64,000 nt of DNA from assembly GCA_016841825.1 (NCBI GenBank), contig JAENYK010000013.1, positions 109,495 through 173,494 on the forward strand. The letters are read 5' to 3'. The DNA comes from Halothermothrix sp. (lineage in GTDB: Bacteria; Bacillota; Halanaerobiia; DY22613). This document shows positions 9,554 to 21,500 of this stretch, in pieces. The position numbers and the translations under genes were made by a program. Under the pieces are notes generated by a model. It was not told the origin of the DNA, ran no database searches, and saw nothing but the letters and a program-made list of their open reading frames with translations. Position 1 is the first letter of the stretch. The number at the start of each line of letters is the position of its first letter.

Positions 9554-9715
9554 TAATTTTCGCAAAAATCTAAAATAGTAAATTCTCTGATTTTGGTTCC
9601 CTATTTAGGTTGTTAAGTTTATCAACTATAAGTCTTCTTTTTTAACCATCTATATGATGAAAAAAAGTAGTTAAACGTTAAATTTTACACTCATCAAATG
9701 ACATAAATCACTGTC

Positions 9716-9747
9716 TACAAAAAAGAGCCGCCTCAGTACGAGACAGC
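9716..9747 (-). terminator. Terminator of the NRPS/PKS operon
   Basis: The minus strand reads GCTGTCTC, a five-base loop, GAGGCGGC (pairing with G-U pairs) and then a TCTTTTTTG tract. It lies about 25 bases past the stop of the last small gene (9771) and marks the downstream end of the biosynthetic operon. Confidence 0.75.
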
Positions 9748-9770
9748 TTCATAGCATCAATGACAGACAA

Positions 9771-10214
9771 TCATTCCTCCTCTAAGATTAACCCTTCATA
9801 CATTTCAGGATATTCATCCTTGATAACCTGAATATAACTAGTATCTCCATCATCACAGTCATATAGATATTTAATCCAGGCAAAAAATCCGCCTGTAATG
9901 TTAGATAAAGCAGTATCCAGCTCAGCTGAACATTCATCCAATTTGGACATATTCCCTGTAGTTTTAAACATGTCTATCTTTTTCAACACTTCATATGCCT
10001 TCCGCAAACTCTGTGCAATCACCTGGTGAATTTCTGGATAGATCTCAGGTGGGGTTAATTGTAAAAATTTAGTCATATAAAGATAAAAGTTTTGATCTTC
10101 TATTTCTAATGCAGCATCAATCGAATTCCGTAAAATCCCTGCTATTGTTTTTAGATAAGTGTCTATATTCTCCCGGTTTCGAAGATATTCTGTTCTAGGT
10201 CTTAAATTAGACAT
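9771..10214 (-). CDS. Small helical protein of unknown function, last gene of NRPS/PKS operon
   Basis: I do not recognise this 147-residue protein. It looks mostly alpha-helical and acidic, with no signal peptide or membrane helix and no obvious catalytic motif (SIDAALEIEDQNFYLYMTKF; EEE at the C-terminus). AAGAGGT sits six bases before the ATG, and it follows the preceding small gene by 104 bases in the same direction. Only the terminator separates it from the serine operon, so it is very probably transcribed with the assembly line. Possible roles, all inference, are a carrier-protein partner, a release or tailoring accessory, or a self-protection protein. The helical, DUF-like character would also fit a small scaffolding protein. 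Confidence 0.75.
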   Translation of the reverse strand: MSNLRPRTEYLRNRENIDTYLKTIAGILRNSIDAALEIEDQNFYLYMTKFLQLTPPEIYPEIHQVIAQSLRKAYEVLKKIDMFKTTGNMSKLDECSAELDTALSNITGGFFAWIKYLYDCDDGDTSYIQVIKDEYPEMYEGLILEEE

Positions 10215-10318
10215 TCTTTTACCTCTTTTCTACACCAATTTTTGTTTAGTAAATTACTACTAACCTTCCCGCGAATAAAGATGGAAATTGACATAACAGA
10301 CCAATTAGTTGACCTTTC

Positions 10319-10768
10319 CTAACTGGGAAATGAGATATTAGTAAAATTACCTATTAGAATGCTCTTTGACCTGACAGGCGCTAATATTTTCAACTCCTGG
10401 TCAGATGCACTGGAGATAATTATCTCTTCAAAGCTATCCAGAGGTTGATCTAGCTTACTTCTTCCAATCCAAAAATCATCGTGAGTATTGGTTAATTGAA
10501 TCGCAAAATACTCTTCTCTATCTTTACATTTAATAAAAGCAAGGTACTGACTGGATTGAAAGAATTCCAGAGTTGGTAATCCAACAATCGTCACTACTAA
10601 CTCATCTGTAAGAAAATTTAGATAGACTATACCTTCTGCACCATATTTTTTGATCTCCTCCAACAATAAACTTCCCCTGGCTGGCTTGATTCCTTCTGGG
10701 TTATTAGTAGAGGTTATAGTTTGTATAGAATCCGGATAAAAAGGTCGATATAAGCCTGGATAGTGCAT
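10319..10768 (-). CDS. Small beta-rich protein of unknown function in NRPS/PKS operon
   Basis: This is a 149-residue protein that I do not recognise. It begins MHYPGLYRPFYPDS, is predicted by eye to be beta-rich with a central GIVYLNFLTDELVVTIVG stretch, and lacks signal peptide, membrane helix or recognised active-site signature. AAAGGAGA precedes the ATG by seven bases, and only 33 bases separate it from the PKS stop, so it is co-transcribed with the PKS. Because no thioesterase, reductase or condensation-like terminal domain is fused to the last PKS, this protein and its neighbour at 9771 are the only in-operon candidates for a chain-release or tailoring role. The sequence itself shows no Ser-His-Asp or Cys-His pattern that would support hydrolysis. 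Confidence 0.75.
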   Translation of the reverse strand: MHYPGLYRPFYPDSIQTITSTNNPEGIKPARGSLLLEEIKKYGAEGIVYLNFLTDELVVTIVGLPTLEFFQSSQYLAFIKCKDREEYFAIQLTNTHDDFWIGRSKLDQPLDSFEEIIISSASDQELKILAPVRSKSILIGNFTNISFPS

Positions 10769-10801
10769 AATCTATCTCCTTTCGCATAACAAATTTACCG
10801 C

Positions 10802-13800
10802 TTATTCTAAATCTTCATCTTTAAATAATAGTTCTACATCGTCGACGCTAATCTCACCACTTGCCAATCGATCTAAAAGATCATCCATCTGGTCATCTTC
10901 TTCTACAATCTGCAGCTTGGGTTGATCCTGAATTCCACTCTTACTATCGATATGAACAGCTAGTTCATGAACTGATGGATAAGTAAAAATATCTGAGATA
11001 TCAAGGATTCCTGCAAACTCTTGTTCCAACTCTTTTGCCAGATGAGTTGCCAGAATCGAATCACCACCCAAATCGTAAAAGTTAGTGTAAACATTAATCT
11101 CAGCTAAGCCCAAAACAGTCCCCCAAATCCTGGCAACTAACATCTCTGTCTGTGTGTAATTGCCATCTCCTCCCCCTACTACTACTTCAGAGACTGGTCT
11201 TTTTCCTTCTTCTTTTGTAAATTTTTTTGCCTGATTGTTTTTGTGAATTCTTTTTTTATTTAAAATTATCTTTAAATCCTGAGCTAATTTAATAGGAAAA
11301 CTCCCCATCAATGTACTCATCTCTTGATAATTCAACTCACCAATGGTCACATTACTCAAATTACTATGTGTGTGAGTTGAGAAAATTTTGTCAAAGGCAT
11401 TTATGGCATCATTAGTGGTTATTGTTTTAAAAATAATCCCGTCTTGATTAGCTCCATAATCTACAGCCATCCCAACCTCTTTCCAGGCTGGCCAATTAAT
11501 GGTTAAAGCCTTTTGACCTAATTTACATCGATAACTGGCATAGGCATCTAAATAAGAATTGGCGGCTGTGTAATCACCCTGACCCGGACTACCCAGGAGT
11601 GAAGAGATAGATGAGAACATAATGAAAAAGTCCAGATCATCTTCCCTGGTTAGTCTATCTAAAACCCAGGTTCCGCTAATCTTTGGCGCCAGGACTTGAT
11701 CGAAGGTAGTTTTTTCTTTTCTAATAATAAATCCATCTCCAGCGTTCCCTGCGCTGTGAATAAGACCATTAATTCGACCAAAATTGGATCTAAGTTCACC
11801 AACTATCTTAGTCATCTGATCATAATCACTCACATCTCCACTATAGAGTACGACCCGAGAACCTAAAGATTCCATCTCTCTAATCATTTGTAGTTTGTGA
11901 GCCAGTTTGCCCTGACCACTCTGAATTATCTCATCCCACTGCTCTTTTTCCGGTAAAATAGAACGATTGAGCAAGGCTAAATTCACTTTGGCCTGTCTTG
12001 CTAAATATCTTCCGATCTCCAGTCCGATACCACCTGTTCCACCAGTAATTAAATATACACCTTCCTGGTGTAACTTCACCTTTTGTAAACTCATCTGAGT
12101 ATCTTTTATCTGTCTAAATTCCTCTACATATCTTCTGTCTGCTCGATATGCTACCTGATATGTTTGACTCCTGACTGCCAATTCTTGCACAATACTGTCT
12201 ATAGGGGTTGAATCATCAATGTCAATACACCTACAGATCAAGTGTGAGTATTCCCTGACAATAACTTTACCTAATCCAAATAAAGCAGCAGGTCCGGGAT
12301 TGATACACTTCTCATCACCCATTACTGAATTAACATATTTCGAGATCAGGACAATGTCCAGCTCCAAAAGATTGCTCTGCTTTAAAATAGCTTTAGTCAG
12401 ATTAAACAGACTATCCACGCCTCTTTTCTGATTTTCTGATAATTGAGCCAGACTATCGGTTTGATATTCTCTGATTACAGTCTGCAGATGAATGATCTGA
12501 CCTAACCCTTCAACACCAATTTCTGCAAACAGTTGTTCATAATCTGCCTGTTGATTGCCAACCGTAAACTCCTCAGACGAGATCATAGTACATCCAGTTC
12601 CATAATTTACAGTGATAACCTGCTGCCCTTTTTGTCGGAGAAGTTCAGCAAGTTTTCCACCTATTCCCTGCTCATCTGTAAAGATAAGTACTCTGGCGGC
12701 TGGATCTCTCTCAATTCCCGGTAGTTTATCAGTAACCCAACCGATTTCAAAGAATGGATTACCTTTCTGAACAGCTTTCAGATCAGCCTGGTGAACTTTT
12801 TTGATGGTATAATCAAAAATCTGAGCAAATCCATGACCTTCTTCGTCCATTAAGGTAATATCAAAAGAGATTGTCTCTAATCTACTATCCGCGTTATCCT
12901 TTTTCCTAATATAGCTATAAAATCTCTCTGGCATATTCTTATACAATACAAATCTCTTATAGGAGAATGGTAAGTATAAACCATCTCCAATCTGTTGACT
13001 CGCCAGATTGACTCCGATATCTAATAAAGCGGGATGGAGGCCATATTCTTTTATATCGGCTGCATATTGTGCTGGCAGTTGAATATCCACTAATAATTCC
13101 CCATCACCTAAATATACAGCCTGGACATTTTTCCATCTACCGCCGGTCTTAATCGCTCCAGTAACCATATTGGCATAATCCAGAATCTGAAGATCTGGGC
13201 ATTTTTCTTTTAACATGACCAGATCATAATTAATCGACTCGGATTCCAAACCAGGTTTGATCTTCCCTTCAGCATGTTTTACCCAATCAGCTGAGCTTTC
13301 TGTTCTACTTACAACCACATATTCCAGATATTCCTTGTCCTTTTTCACTATAGTATGGATTGTTTTGCTTTCCCCCTCATCTGCAATAAGTGGAGCAAAA
13401 AAAATTACATCAGAAAATTCAAGAACACTATCTGGATAATATTTACTGCCTAAAGTTCTTCCCATCTCCAGATAGGTAGTTCCCGGAATGACATAATATT
13501 CGTTTACCAGATGTTCTTTCAGCACCCAATGGGTATCTACACTAAATTCAGTCAGATAAATGTCTTCATCATAAGATTCAGCTAAGCATAGATCGAACAA
13601 TGGGTGATCTAATCCCCGGCTATAGTTAGCTAAGTTATTCTGAAAATCCAGGTTATGATAATCGATCCAACATCTCCTGCTTTCAAAAGGATATGTCGGA
13701 AGGCTGAGTTTATTGGGTTTTACCTGAAGATAGAGCTCCTCCCAGTTAATATCTGCTCCCCGAATATACATCTGGCATAGTTGTTCCAATTCAGTTAATT

Positions 13801-15562
13801 GAAGATCAGATTGCAGTCCTTTAATGATAAACTCAACCTGAGTACTCAGATTTCTTCTTTCGCTTTCGGTCAATTCTTCTTTATCTTTAACCTCCTTGTT
13901 CTCTGCAATTATCCTATGTTCTCCATAAAAAAGACGACTGGTCTCCTCAGAATCTTTCCAGGATTGGAGTTGTGTAATTAGTTCCTGGCGAGTGTTAAAG
14001 ATAACAGCCAGGCGATGATTGTAATGTCCCCGTCCTGTACTAATTGTATAGCATAGATCGCGGCAGTTTATATCCATCGCTTCAGACAAGTAATCTACAT
14101 ACTGCCTGACCATTCTCTCTAATACCTCTCTGGTTTTAGCAGAAAGAGTTAGAACGTATGGCCCTGAAGTAATAGTATCCGACTCTCTGGCGGGTGCTTC
14201 TTCTAATACTAAATGACAGTTAGTTCCACTCAACCCAAAGGCACTAACACCACACCTTCGTGGAGATTCTACCTGCCAACTCTGGTGCTGGTCTATTACA
14301 TAAACTGGTGACTCAGCAAAATCTATCTTTTGATTGGGACTTTGATAGTGAACTGTAGTTGGTAATTCACGATGTTTTAAAGCTAAAATAGCTTTAAGCA
14401 GACCGGCAATACCGGCAGCACTATCTAGATGACCGATATTTGTTTTTACAGAACTTACCCCACAGAACTGTTTTTTGTCTGTATACTTACGAAAAGCTTT
14501 GGTCATACCGTTAATCTCAATCGGATCACCCAGAACAGTTCCTGTCCCATGAGCTTCAATGTATGTGATGGTTTCAGGATCAATATTGGCATCCTTCCAG
14601 GCAGATTCGATCACCTGAGCCTGAGCCAATGAATTAGGAGCTGTTATCCCTACCGATGCTCCATCTTGATTAACAGCACTTCCCCTGATGACTGCATGGA
14701 TATTGTCTCTATCTGCTATCGCCTTTTTTAAAGGTTTTAATAATAATGCAATAACCCCTTCTCCTAAACCTGTACCATCAGAATCATTATCAAAAGTATG
14801 AGCCCTTCCGGTTGATGATCTGATACCAATCTCTGCCTGTCCACTTCGGGATGGCAGGAGAATAATTTTTATCCCCCCTGCTATTGCCATCTCACATCTT
14901 CCTTTTTGTAGATCAGTGCAGGCTAAATGGACTGCTGTCAAAGCTGAAGAACAGGCAGTATCTACCACCATACTGGGGCCTTTTAAATCTAACAGATAAG
15001 AAATTCTACTGGCGATAATAGATTTAATGTTGCCAGACGTAGATAGAGCAGCTAACTCAGGTGCTATTGTCTGAACAATGAATTTATAATCTATCTGACC
15101 ATCATTGCTAAATCCCAGATAGACCCCGGTATCGGTTCCCATAATCTTCTTTCCACCATATCCTGCGTCTTCGATAGCCCGCCAGGCAATTTGCAGAAAT
15201 AGACGTTGGTTTGGATCCATTAAACTGGCTTCTTTAGGAGAAATATTAAAGAAAAGCGGATCAAATTTGTCAATCTCAGCTAAGTATGCCGCTTCACTCT
15301 CATCGTTGTTCTGTGCAATACCTAAATACTCCATAAAGGGTTGAATATCAGCTTTTCTCTTTTCCGAATAAGGCCCTACACAGTCCAATCCCTGACGTAA
15401 AACCTCCCAGAATTCTGTCAAATCAGCACTCTGAGGTAACTGACCAGCCATACCAATTATGGCAATATCCTTATTAGATATCTTCTCCAGGTGAATGGGT
15501 TGGCTAGAATTTATTAACAGGTCATCTAATTGAAGATTGTTTAGTTCTAGTGATTTCTTCAT
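10802..15562 (-). CDS. AT-less type I polyketide synthase, KS-DH-KR-ACP
   Basis: This is the last megasynthase of the line: it adds one malonyl-type unit, reduces the ketone and dehydrates. The start is placed at the internal ATG at 15562 because GGAGGTGG lies five bases before it. The upstream ATG at 15577 directly abuts the previous stop and has no ribosome site. Domains in the 1,586-residue product are: KS about 30-450 with Cys204 (DTACSSA), His338 (HGTGT) and His378 (NIGH); DH about 650-900 with His684 in HLVNEYYVIPG and Asp848 in HPALLDIG; KR about 940-1390 with GGTGGIG and a Ser-Tyr-Asn set around Tyr1331; ACP with LGGDSI, Ser1502. No AT domain exists between KS and DH, so the malonyl unit must come from a separate acyltransferase (trans-AT type). 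The AGDG segment in the KR fits a D-hydroxyl (B-type). It ends in an acidic helical tail with no thioesterase. Confidence 0.93.
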   Translation of the reverse strand: MKKSLELNNLQLDDLLINSSQPIHLEKISNKDIAIIGMAGQLPQSADLTEFWEVLRQGLDCVGPYSEKRKADIQPFMEYLGIAQNNDESEAAYLAEIDKFDPLFFNISPKEASLMDPNQRLFLQIAWRAIEDAGYGGKKIMGTDTGVYLGFSNDGQIDYKFIVQTIAPELAALSTSGNIKSIIASRISYLLDLKGPSMVVDTACSSALTAVHLACTDLQKGRCEMAIAGGIKIILLPSRSGQAEIGIRSSTGRAHTFDNDSDGTGLGEGVIALLLKPLKKAIADRDNIHAVIRGSAVNQDGASVGITAPNSLAQAQVIESAWKDANIDPETITYIEAHGTGTVLGDPIEINGMTKAFRKYTDKKQFCGVSSVKTNIGHLDSAAGIAGLLKAILALKHRELPTTVHYQSPNQKIDFAESPVYVIDQHQSWQVESPRRCGVSAFGLSGTNCHLVLEEAPARESDTITSGPYVLTLSAKTREVLERMVRQYVDYLSEAMDINCRDLCYTISTGRGHYNHRLAVIFNTRQELITQLQSWKDSEETSRLFYGEHRIIAENKEVKDKEELTESERRNLSTQVEFIIKGLQSDLQLTELEQLCQMYIRGADINWEELYLQVKPNKLSLPTYPFESRRCWIDYHNLDFQNNLANYSRGLDHPLFDLCLAESYDEDIYLTEFSVDTHWVLKEHLVNEYYVIPGTTYLEMGRTLGSKYYPDSVLEFSDVIFFAPLIADEGESKTIHTIVKKDKEYLEYVVVSRTESSADWVKHAEGKIKPGLESESINYDLVMLKEKCPDLQILDYANMVTGAIKTGGRWKNVQAVYLGDGELLVDIQLPAQYAADIKEYGLHPALLDIGVNLASQQIGDGLYLPFSYKRFVLYKNMPERFYSYIRKKDNADSRLETISFDITLMDEEGHGFAQIFDYTIKKVHQADLKAVQKGNPFFEIGWVTDKLPGIERDPAARVLIFTDEQGIGGKLAELLRQKGQQVITVNYGTGCTMISSEEFTVGNQQADYEQLFAEIGVEGLGQIIHLQTVIREYQTDSLAQLSENQKRGVDSLFNLTKAILKQSNLLELDIVLISKYVNSVMGDEKCINPGPAALFGLGKVIVREYSHLICRCIDIDDSTPIDSIVQELAVRSQTYQVAYRADRRYVEEFRQIKDTQMSLQKVKLHQEGVYLITGGTGGIGLEIGRYLARQAKVNLALLNRSILPEKEQWDEIIQSGQGKLAHKLQMIREMESLGSRVVLYSGDVSDYDQMTKIVGELRSNFGRINGLIHSAGNAGDGFIIRKEKTTFDQVLAPKISGTWVLDRLTREDDLDFFIMFSSISSLLGSPGQGDYTAANSYLDAYASYRCKLGQKALTINWPAWKEVGMAVDYGANQDGIIFKTITTNDAINAFDKIFSTHTHSNLSNVTIGELNYQEMSTLMGSFPIKLAQDLKIILNKKRIHKNNQAKKFTKEEGKRPVSEVVVGGGDGNYTQTEMLVARIWGTVLGLAEINVYTNFYDLGGDSILATHLAKELEQEFAGILDISDIFTYPSVHELAVHIDSKSGIQDQPKLQIVEEDDQMDDLLDRLASGEISVDDVELLFKDEDLE

Positions 15563-15577
15563 CTTCTCCACCTCCAT

Positions 15578-18500
15578 TTAACTATAAAATCTGTCTAGCA
15601 GACTTAGGATAAGTTTGATATACAGATTGGCTAACTCTTCAACTTTACCACTGTTAAGCTTTTCGGGATTATACCCATTGATCAAAGTATACCGTTCTTC
15701 ATCTAAGATAATAGCCAGATACAGATCATCTTTAGAATCTATCCGACCTGGTCTGGATGTTCTGATAACCGGAATAATACTTGTTGAACCAGATTTCTGA
15801 CGAAGATCCTGTTCAATAGGGTATCGGCCCATAAGTTCAGCCTGCCTATATTTTTGATTAACCAAGGTAAATAAATCAGTAAAATCAGTGATCTCCTGTA
15901 AATTAACCGGTAACGGGAATCGCTTATGAGTGTCATCTTTTCGCTCAACTTCAATAACCAACTCTTTTTTACCAGATAATTGAGATAAAAGATAGATATA
16001 CATCGCTATAAGAATATCCTGGATCTCCACCTGACAGTCTACAGCCAGTTTAGCTAACTGTGTCAAAACATTATTTTGAATCTGAAATTGATAATCTAGA
16101 TCTTCATGCAGATTATCAAGCTGATAGTATTCTCCCGGAAAAACCAACAGTTCCCAATCTTTTCCCAGTTCCTGTGCCCAATAGTGTCTCTCAGCTGCTA
16201 ACTTTTCTTCATCAATCTCTTCTATCTGTTCAGTCTGCCTCTCTAAATAACCAGTTAATTTAGCAATGGTTGGATATGCAAAAAGGTCGGCAACACTGAT
16301 TTTTCCTGGGAAATATCTTTCCAACTGGTTGTATACCTGAACCAATAGCATCGAGTTACCACCTAGCTCGAAGAAATTATCATATACCCCGACTAACTCA
16401 AGGTTCAGTCTTTCTTTCCATACTGAAGCAATAATCTGCTCAACTTCTGATACAGGAGCTTGATATTCCTCAGTTAGTTGGGGACGCTTACTATCAAGCT
16501 CAGGGAGTTGACGATGATCAATCTTACCATTAGGTGTCAGTGGAAATTTTTCTAAATAAATATAGAATGAAGGAACCATATAGTCTGGTAAGATCTCTAA
16601 CAGATGAGTCCGTAACCTGGATACTAAAATCTCTTGATCTGCCAGATAATACGCAACCAGATACTTAAAGCCATCGGGAGATTGTTGAGCAGTTACGAGA
16701 CTTTCTTTTACTGCCGAATATCTGTCCAGGGCAGACTCTATCTCACCTACTTCAATTCGATAACCTCTGATCTTAACCTGATGATCCCGCCGACCGAGAA
16801 ATTCAATCTCACCATTGTCTAACCATCTGGCGAAATCACCTGTCTTGTACATCTTACTTCCAGTCTGATATGGATTGGAAATAAACCGTTCTGCTGTCAG
16901 TTCTGGACGTTGATAGTAACCTCTAGCCAATCCATCACCAGCTATATATAAATCTCCAGTTACGTTAATGGGCACTGGTTGTAAATATTCATCCAAAATA
17001 TAAATCTGAGTATTCGCTATCGGTTTACCGATAGTTACCTTTTCTGAGCTGGTTAATTCTTTCATCGTTGACCAGACTGTACTTTCAGTCGGACCATACA
17101 TGTTAAATATTCTGGCCTGCGTGACCGCCTGCAGTCGTTTTAATAGACTTAAGGGGAAGGATTCACCGCCAACGAAGATTACCTGTAATTTTTCCAGTAC
17201 TTCTGTTGATCTAGTATCTTCTAACCATAACTGAAGTCTGGAAGGAGTGATCTGTACCATGTCTAGCTGCTGCTTAGAGATAAGTTTACTCATCAGTTCC
17301 GGATCTCGCTGTTCCGGTTCGGTAGTCAGAACCACCCTACTACCTCTAGTTAAAGGAAGTATTGTCTCCAGAACAAAAATGTCGAAGGAGATAGTAGTTA
17401 ATGAGAGAATTTTATTCTCTGGTGTAAATGCAACTTTTTCAGTTACACCAGTGATAAAGTTGTGAACTGTTCGATGTTCTAACATGGTTCCTTTCGGTTT
17501 CCCAGTTGAACCGGAAGTGTAGATCAAATAAATCAGATCTTCAGCTGAATTGATATTCTCCAGATTAGTTATCTCCCCTGTAAATGTTCTTTCACTATCG
17601 AGATAGATTTTCTCCCCAGTAAAACTATCGTTTTCTGTCAGCCAACTCTGGGTCAAAAGTATCGTAGCTTCACTATCTGCTAACATATATTCGATTCGTT
17701 CTGCGGGATATTCAGGGTCTAAAGGCAGATATGCACCTCCTGCCTTAATAACTCCAAGTAGGGCAGCAATCATCTCAACCGAACGTTGAGCCAATATCCC
17801 CACCACTGACTCCCGAACCACACCTCTATTCCGTAAAAGTCTAGCCAATTGGTTAGCCTGTGTATTCAGCTGAGCATAGGTTACAGTTTTGTCGCCGACA
17901 ACTAAAGCAATATTATCTGGTACCTGGAGTATTTGGTTTTCAAAAAGTTGGTTGATGGTTACAGTTTTCGGATAAGTAACTGCTGTATTGTTAAACTCGC
18001 GCAAAATACAGTCGCTTTCCTTCTGAGACAGCATCGGAATTTTTGCTAATTGACTGTCAGGTAGGGTTACGATTCCGTTTAATAGATTGATAAAATGTCC
18101 GATCATTTTCTGGACTGTATCTGTTTTAAATAGTTGAGTGCTGTATTCAAAGGTACAACGTATTTCATCGCCTATTTCAAAGCAGGTCACCTGCAGGTCA
18201 AACTGAGAAGCTCGTGTCTCAAACTTGTACGGAATACATTGAAGCTCTTCACTGGCAATATTATCACTACGAAAATTCTGAAGTCTAAACATAGTATCAA
18301 ATAAAGGATTACGACTCAAATCTCGCTGTAAATTCAGTTTTTCGATCAAAATTTCAAAGGGATAATCTTGATTCTCATATGCAGCAAGAGTTCTGGTCTT
18401 TAAGTCTTCTAAGAATTCACGATAACTCTTATCCCCGCCAGGATAATTTCGTAAAGCCAGTGTGTTAACGAACATACCGATCAAATTCTCTAAATCCCCA

Positions 18501-21500
18501 TGGGTGCGTCCCGATATAGGAGTCCCAATAATAATGTCATCCTGCCCAGTATATCTGGCTAAAAGTAGGTTATATGCTGATAACAGAACCATAAATAAGG
18601 TAGAACTGGTCTTTTTAGCTAATTCATGCAATCTGGCAGATAACTCCTGTCCAACTCCAATCGTCAGCTGATCTCCTGCATAGCTTTGTCTTTGTGGTCG
18701 CGGGAAATCAGAAGGTAAATTCAAGGCAGGAATAGGACGATTAGTACGTTCCTCCAGGAATTGACTTAACCAATACTCTTCTTGTTTTTTCATGCCTTCA
18801 TCCTGTAAAAGTTGATTATGCCAGACTGCGTAATCCCGGTACTGAATATGAAGATCAGGGAGTCGTTCTCCGGCATATAATCTGACAAAATCTTTGATCA
18901 GAATATTTATTGAAAAACCGTCGGATATAATGTGGTGTTGATCGTAAACCAGATAGTTTCGCTCCCCGGTTTTAATCAGTCCCATTCTGAGTAATGGTGC
19001 TGTGTGTAGATCAAAAGGTCGGATAAACTCCTCAATAGTTCTCTTCACCTCAGATTCTGCTACCTCAAAGAATTGAATCTGAAATGTTAATTGGGAATAC
19101 ACTTTTTGGACAGGCTCTCCATCAATTAGTTCAATAGAGGTTCGTAAAGCTTCATGACGTTGAACCAGTTTCTGAATAGCCTGGTCAAATTTACTCTCCG
19201 AAAAATCTCCTTCAATCAATAGAGCACCCGGCAAATTATAGTTAATCGAATTAGGGGACAATTGGTGTAAGATAAAGAGCCTCCGTTGAGCCGAGGAGAC
19301 AGGGTAATATTCAGCATCAGGCTGTTTTGGGATAAGATTACCTTCCTGTACTTTATCTGTAATAGTATCTTCAATTGCTGTAAAAATCTGATCAATAGTC
19401 TTCTCCTCAAAAAATAATCCAAGGGGAATATCAATATTATATTCTCTTTTAATCTTTCCGACAAATTGTAAGATGCCAATGGAATCCAGATCCAGATCGG
19501 TAAAATGATTCTCCGGGGACAGTTCTTCTGTAACAGAAACCTCTCTTAACATCATTAATAAAGAATCCTTGACTCCCTGAGTTGTAACAGGATGTTCAAC
19601 AACTTGCATCTCTTCAATCTGAGAAATTTGGGGATTAGTTTCCTTAAAATAGATAGCCAGAATTGATGGGTCTGGTCTCCCTAGATATCTCTTGCGATCA
19701 TAGACATAGCCTGGCAAACTTAGCCGATATCTCTTCTGATCAGCATAGATCTTTTCCCAATCCAATTCATGACCCAACTGCAAGTATCTAATTATGACGG
19801 AAAACAGAGAATTTTTAGCATTATTTAAAGAAAGTAAAATAGGTCCTGGTGAATCATCCTCCTGTAAACTAATCTCTGAAGCAATCTGAATAGGCAAAAT
19901 AGCTTTACCTTTATTAGCATTAATAAATTGCTTATTCAATTTACCAATAATAACCCGGGATAGATCTTTCTGCAGAACCTGATGCAATGCTCCAATTCCC
20001 TCTAATGTTGAAATAGAATAAAAGACTTTATCATAATTGACTCCTAAACTTCGGGCCATACCTGTCTCTTTCCATGAAGCCCAGTTGATAGTCAAAGTTC
20101 TCTTCCCTAACTTGTTGCGATATGTACTAAAAGAATCCAGAAAACTATTGGCAGCCACATAGTTACCCTCTCCTGCTCCTCCAAGTACTGATGCAATTGA
20201 GGAAAATGAGACAAAGAAGTCCAGGTCATCATCTTGAGTCAGATAATCTAAAATCCAGGTTCCATAAACTTTAGGTGCCAAAATTTGATCAAAAGTATCG
20301 GAGTCTCGGGTCGCGATAAACCCATCTCCGGCTGTACCAGCACTGTGAATAATTCCATTTATTTTCCCATATTTTTCTCTCAATTGATCAAAAATCTCAG
20401 CCATCTGCTCAATATCGCTGACATCGGCACTGTAATAGTTTACTTCGACATCATAGGATTCCAATTCCCGGAGACTACTCAATCTTTCACAAAGCTGCAG
20501 ATCTTCACCTCTGGTGAGAATCTCCTCCCACTCTGTTTTATTCGGAAGAATTGAACGGTTAATTAAAGCCAGTTTTACTTTATTTTGTTGAGCCAGATAT
20601 TTGGCTGCTTCCAATCCAATTCCTTTCGAACCACCAGTAATCACATACACACCCCGGTCTACGACAGCCATCTTCTTCTCCGGAAGTTTTGTTATCTCCA
20701 AAGGTTTGAACACATTCTCATAGCGCAGACCATTGCGATAAGCAACGGTGTGAGTTGTAAGTCCAGTTGTGATTTCATTAAGAATCTGTTCAGCTGTAGT
20801 TGTTCGGTCAATATCGATGCAGTAACTACTGATTCCAGGATACTCCTGACCAACTGCCTGAGACAGACCAAACAGAGTGGACTGGGAAGGATTAATCCAT
20901 TCTTCAGTACCAACTACTGAGTTGACATTATCTGCAACCAGAATAATCTCAATCTTATTTTTGAGTTGCCGATCTACTAACCCTTTAGTTAAATAAAATA
21001 AACTATAGATACCCCTATCCTGATCCTGCTGCAGTTCAGCAAGAGAAGATGGGATTTTTTTATCCGTCAGAGTGGCCAGATGAACAATTCGAAGCAAATT
21101 AGTCTGGTTCACATTTTTCAATAATCTGCGATAACCTTCAGGAGTATTGGTGATCTGATAATGTTGACTATCCAGTTGTTTGTACTCTGGTCCAAATCGC
21201 ACCTGGATCACTGGCTCTTCTATTCCCGCAACAATTCTACTGCTCAAATCTGTCTCACCGATAAAAATCAAGGTTGTACCCTCTTCATTGGCCTTCGAGT
21301 GGGCTTTTAAATCACTGTGGAACCAGTTGACCTCAAAAAACTGTTCTTTTTTTACTGCCATAACCTGGCTAAAAAGATTTTCCAATTTCTTGTCTGGCGA
21401 AAAGAGTAAGAAAAGATTAATTCCAGAATCGATGATTTTATCAACTACGCCGTGCAAAGTAGCTTCCGTTAATACTTTAGATTTTTCTGAGTTATTTTGA

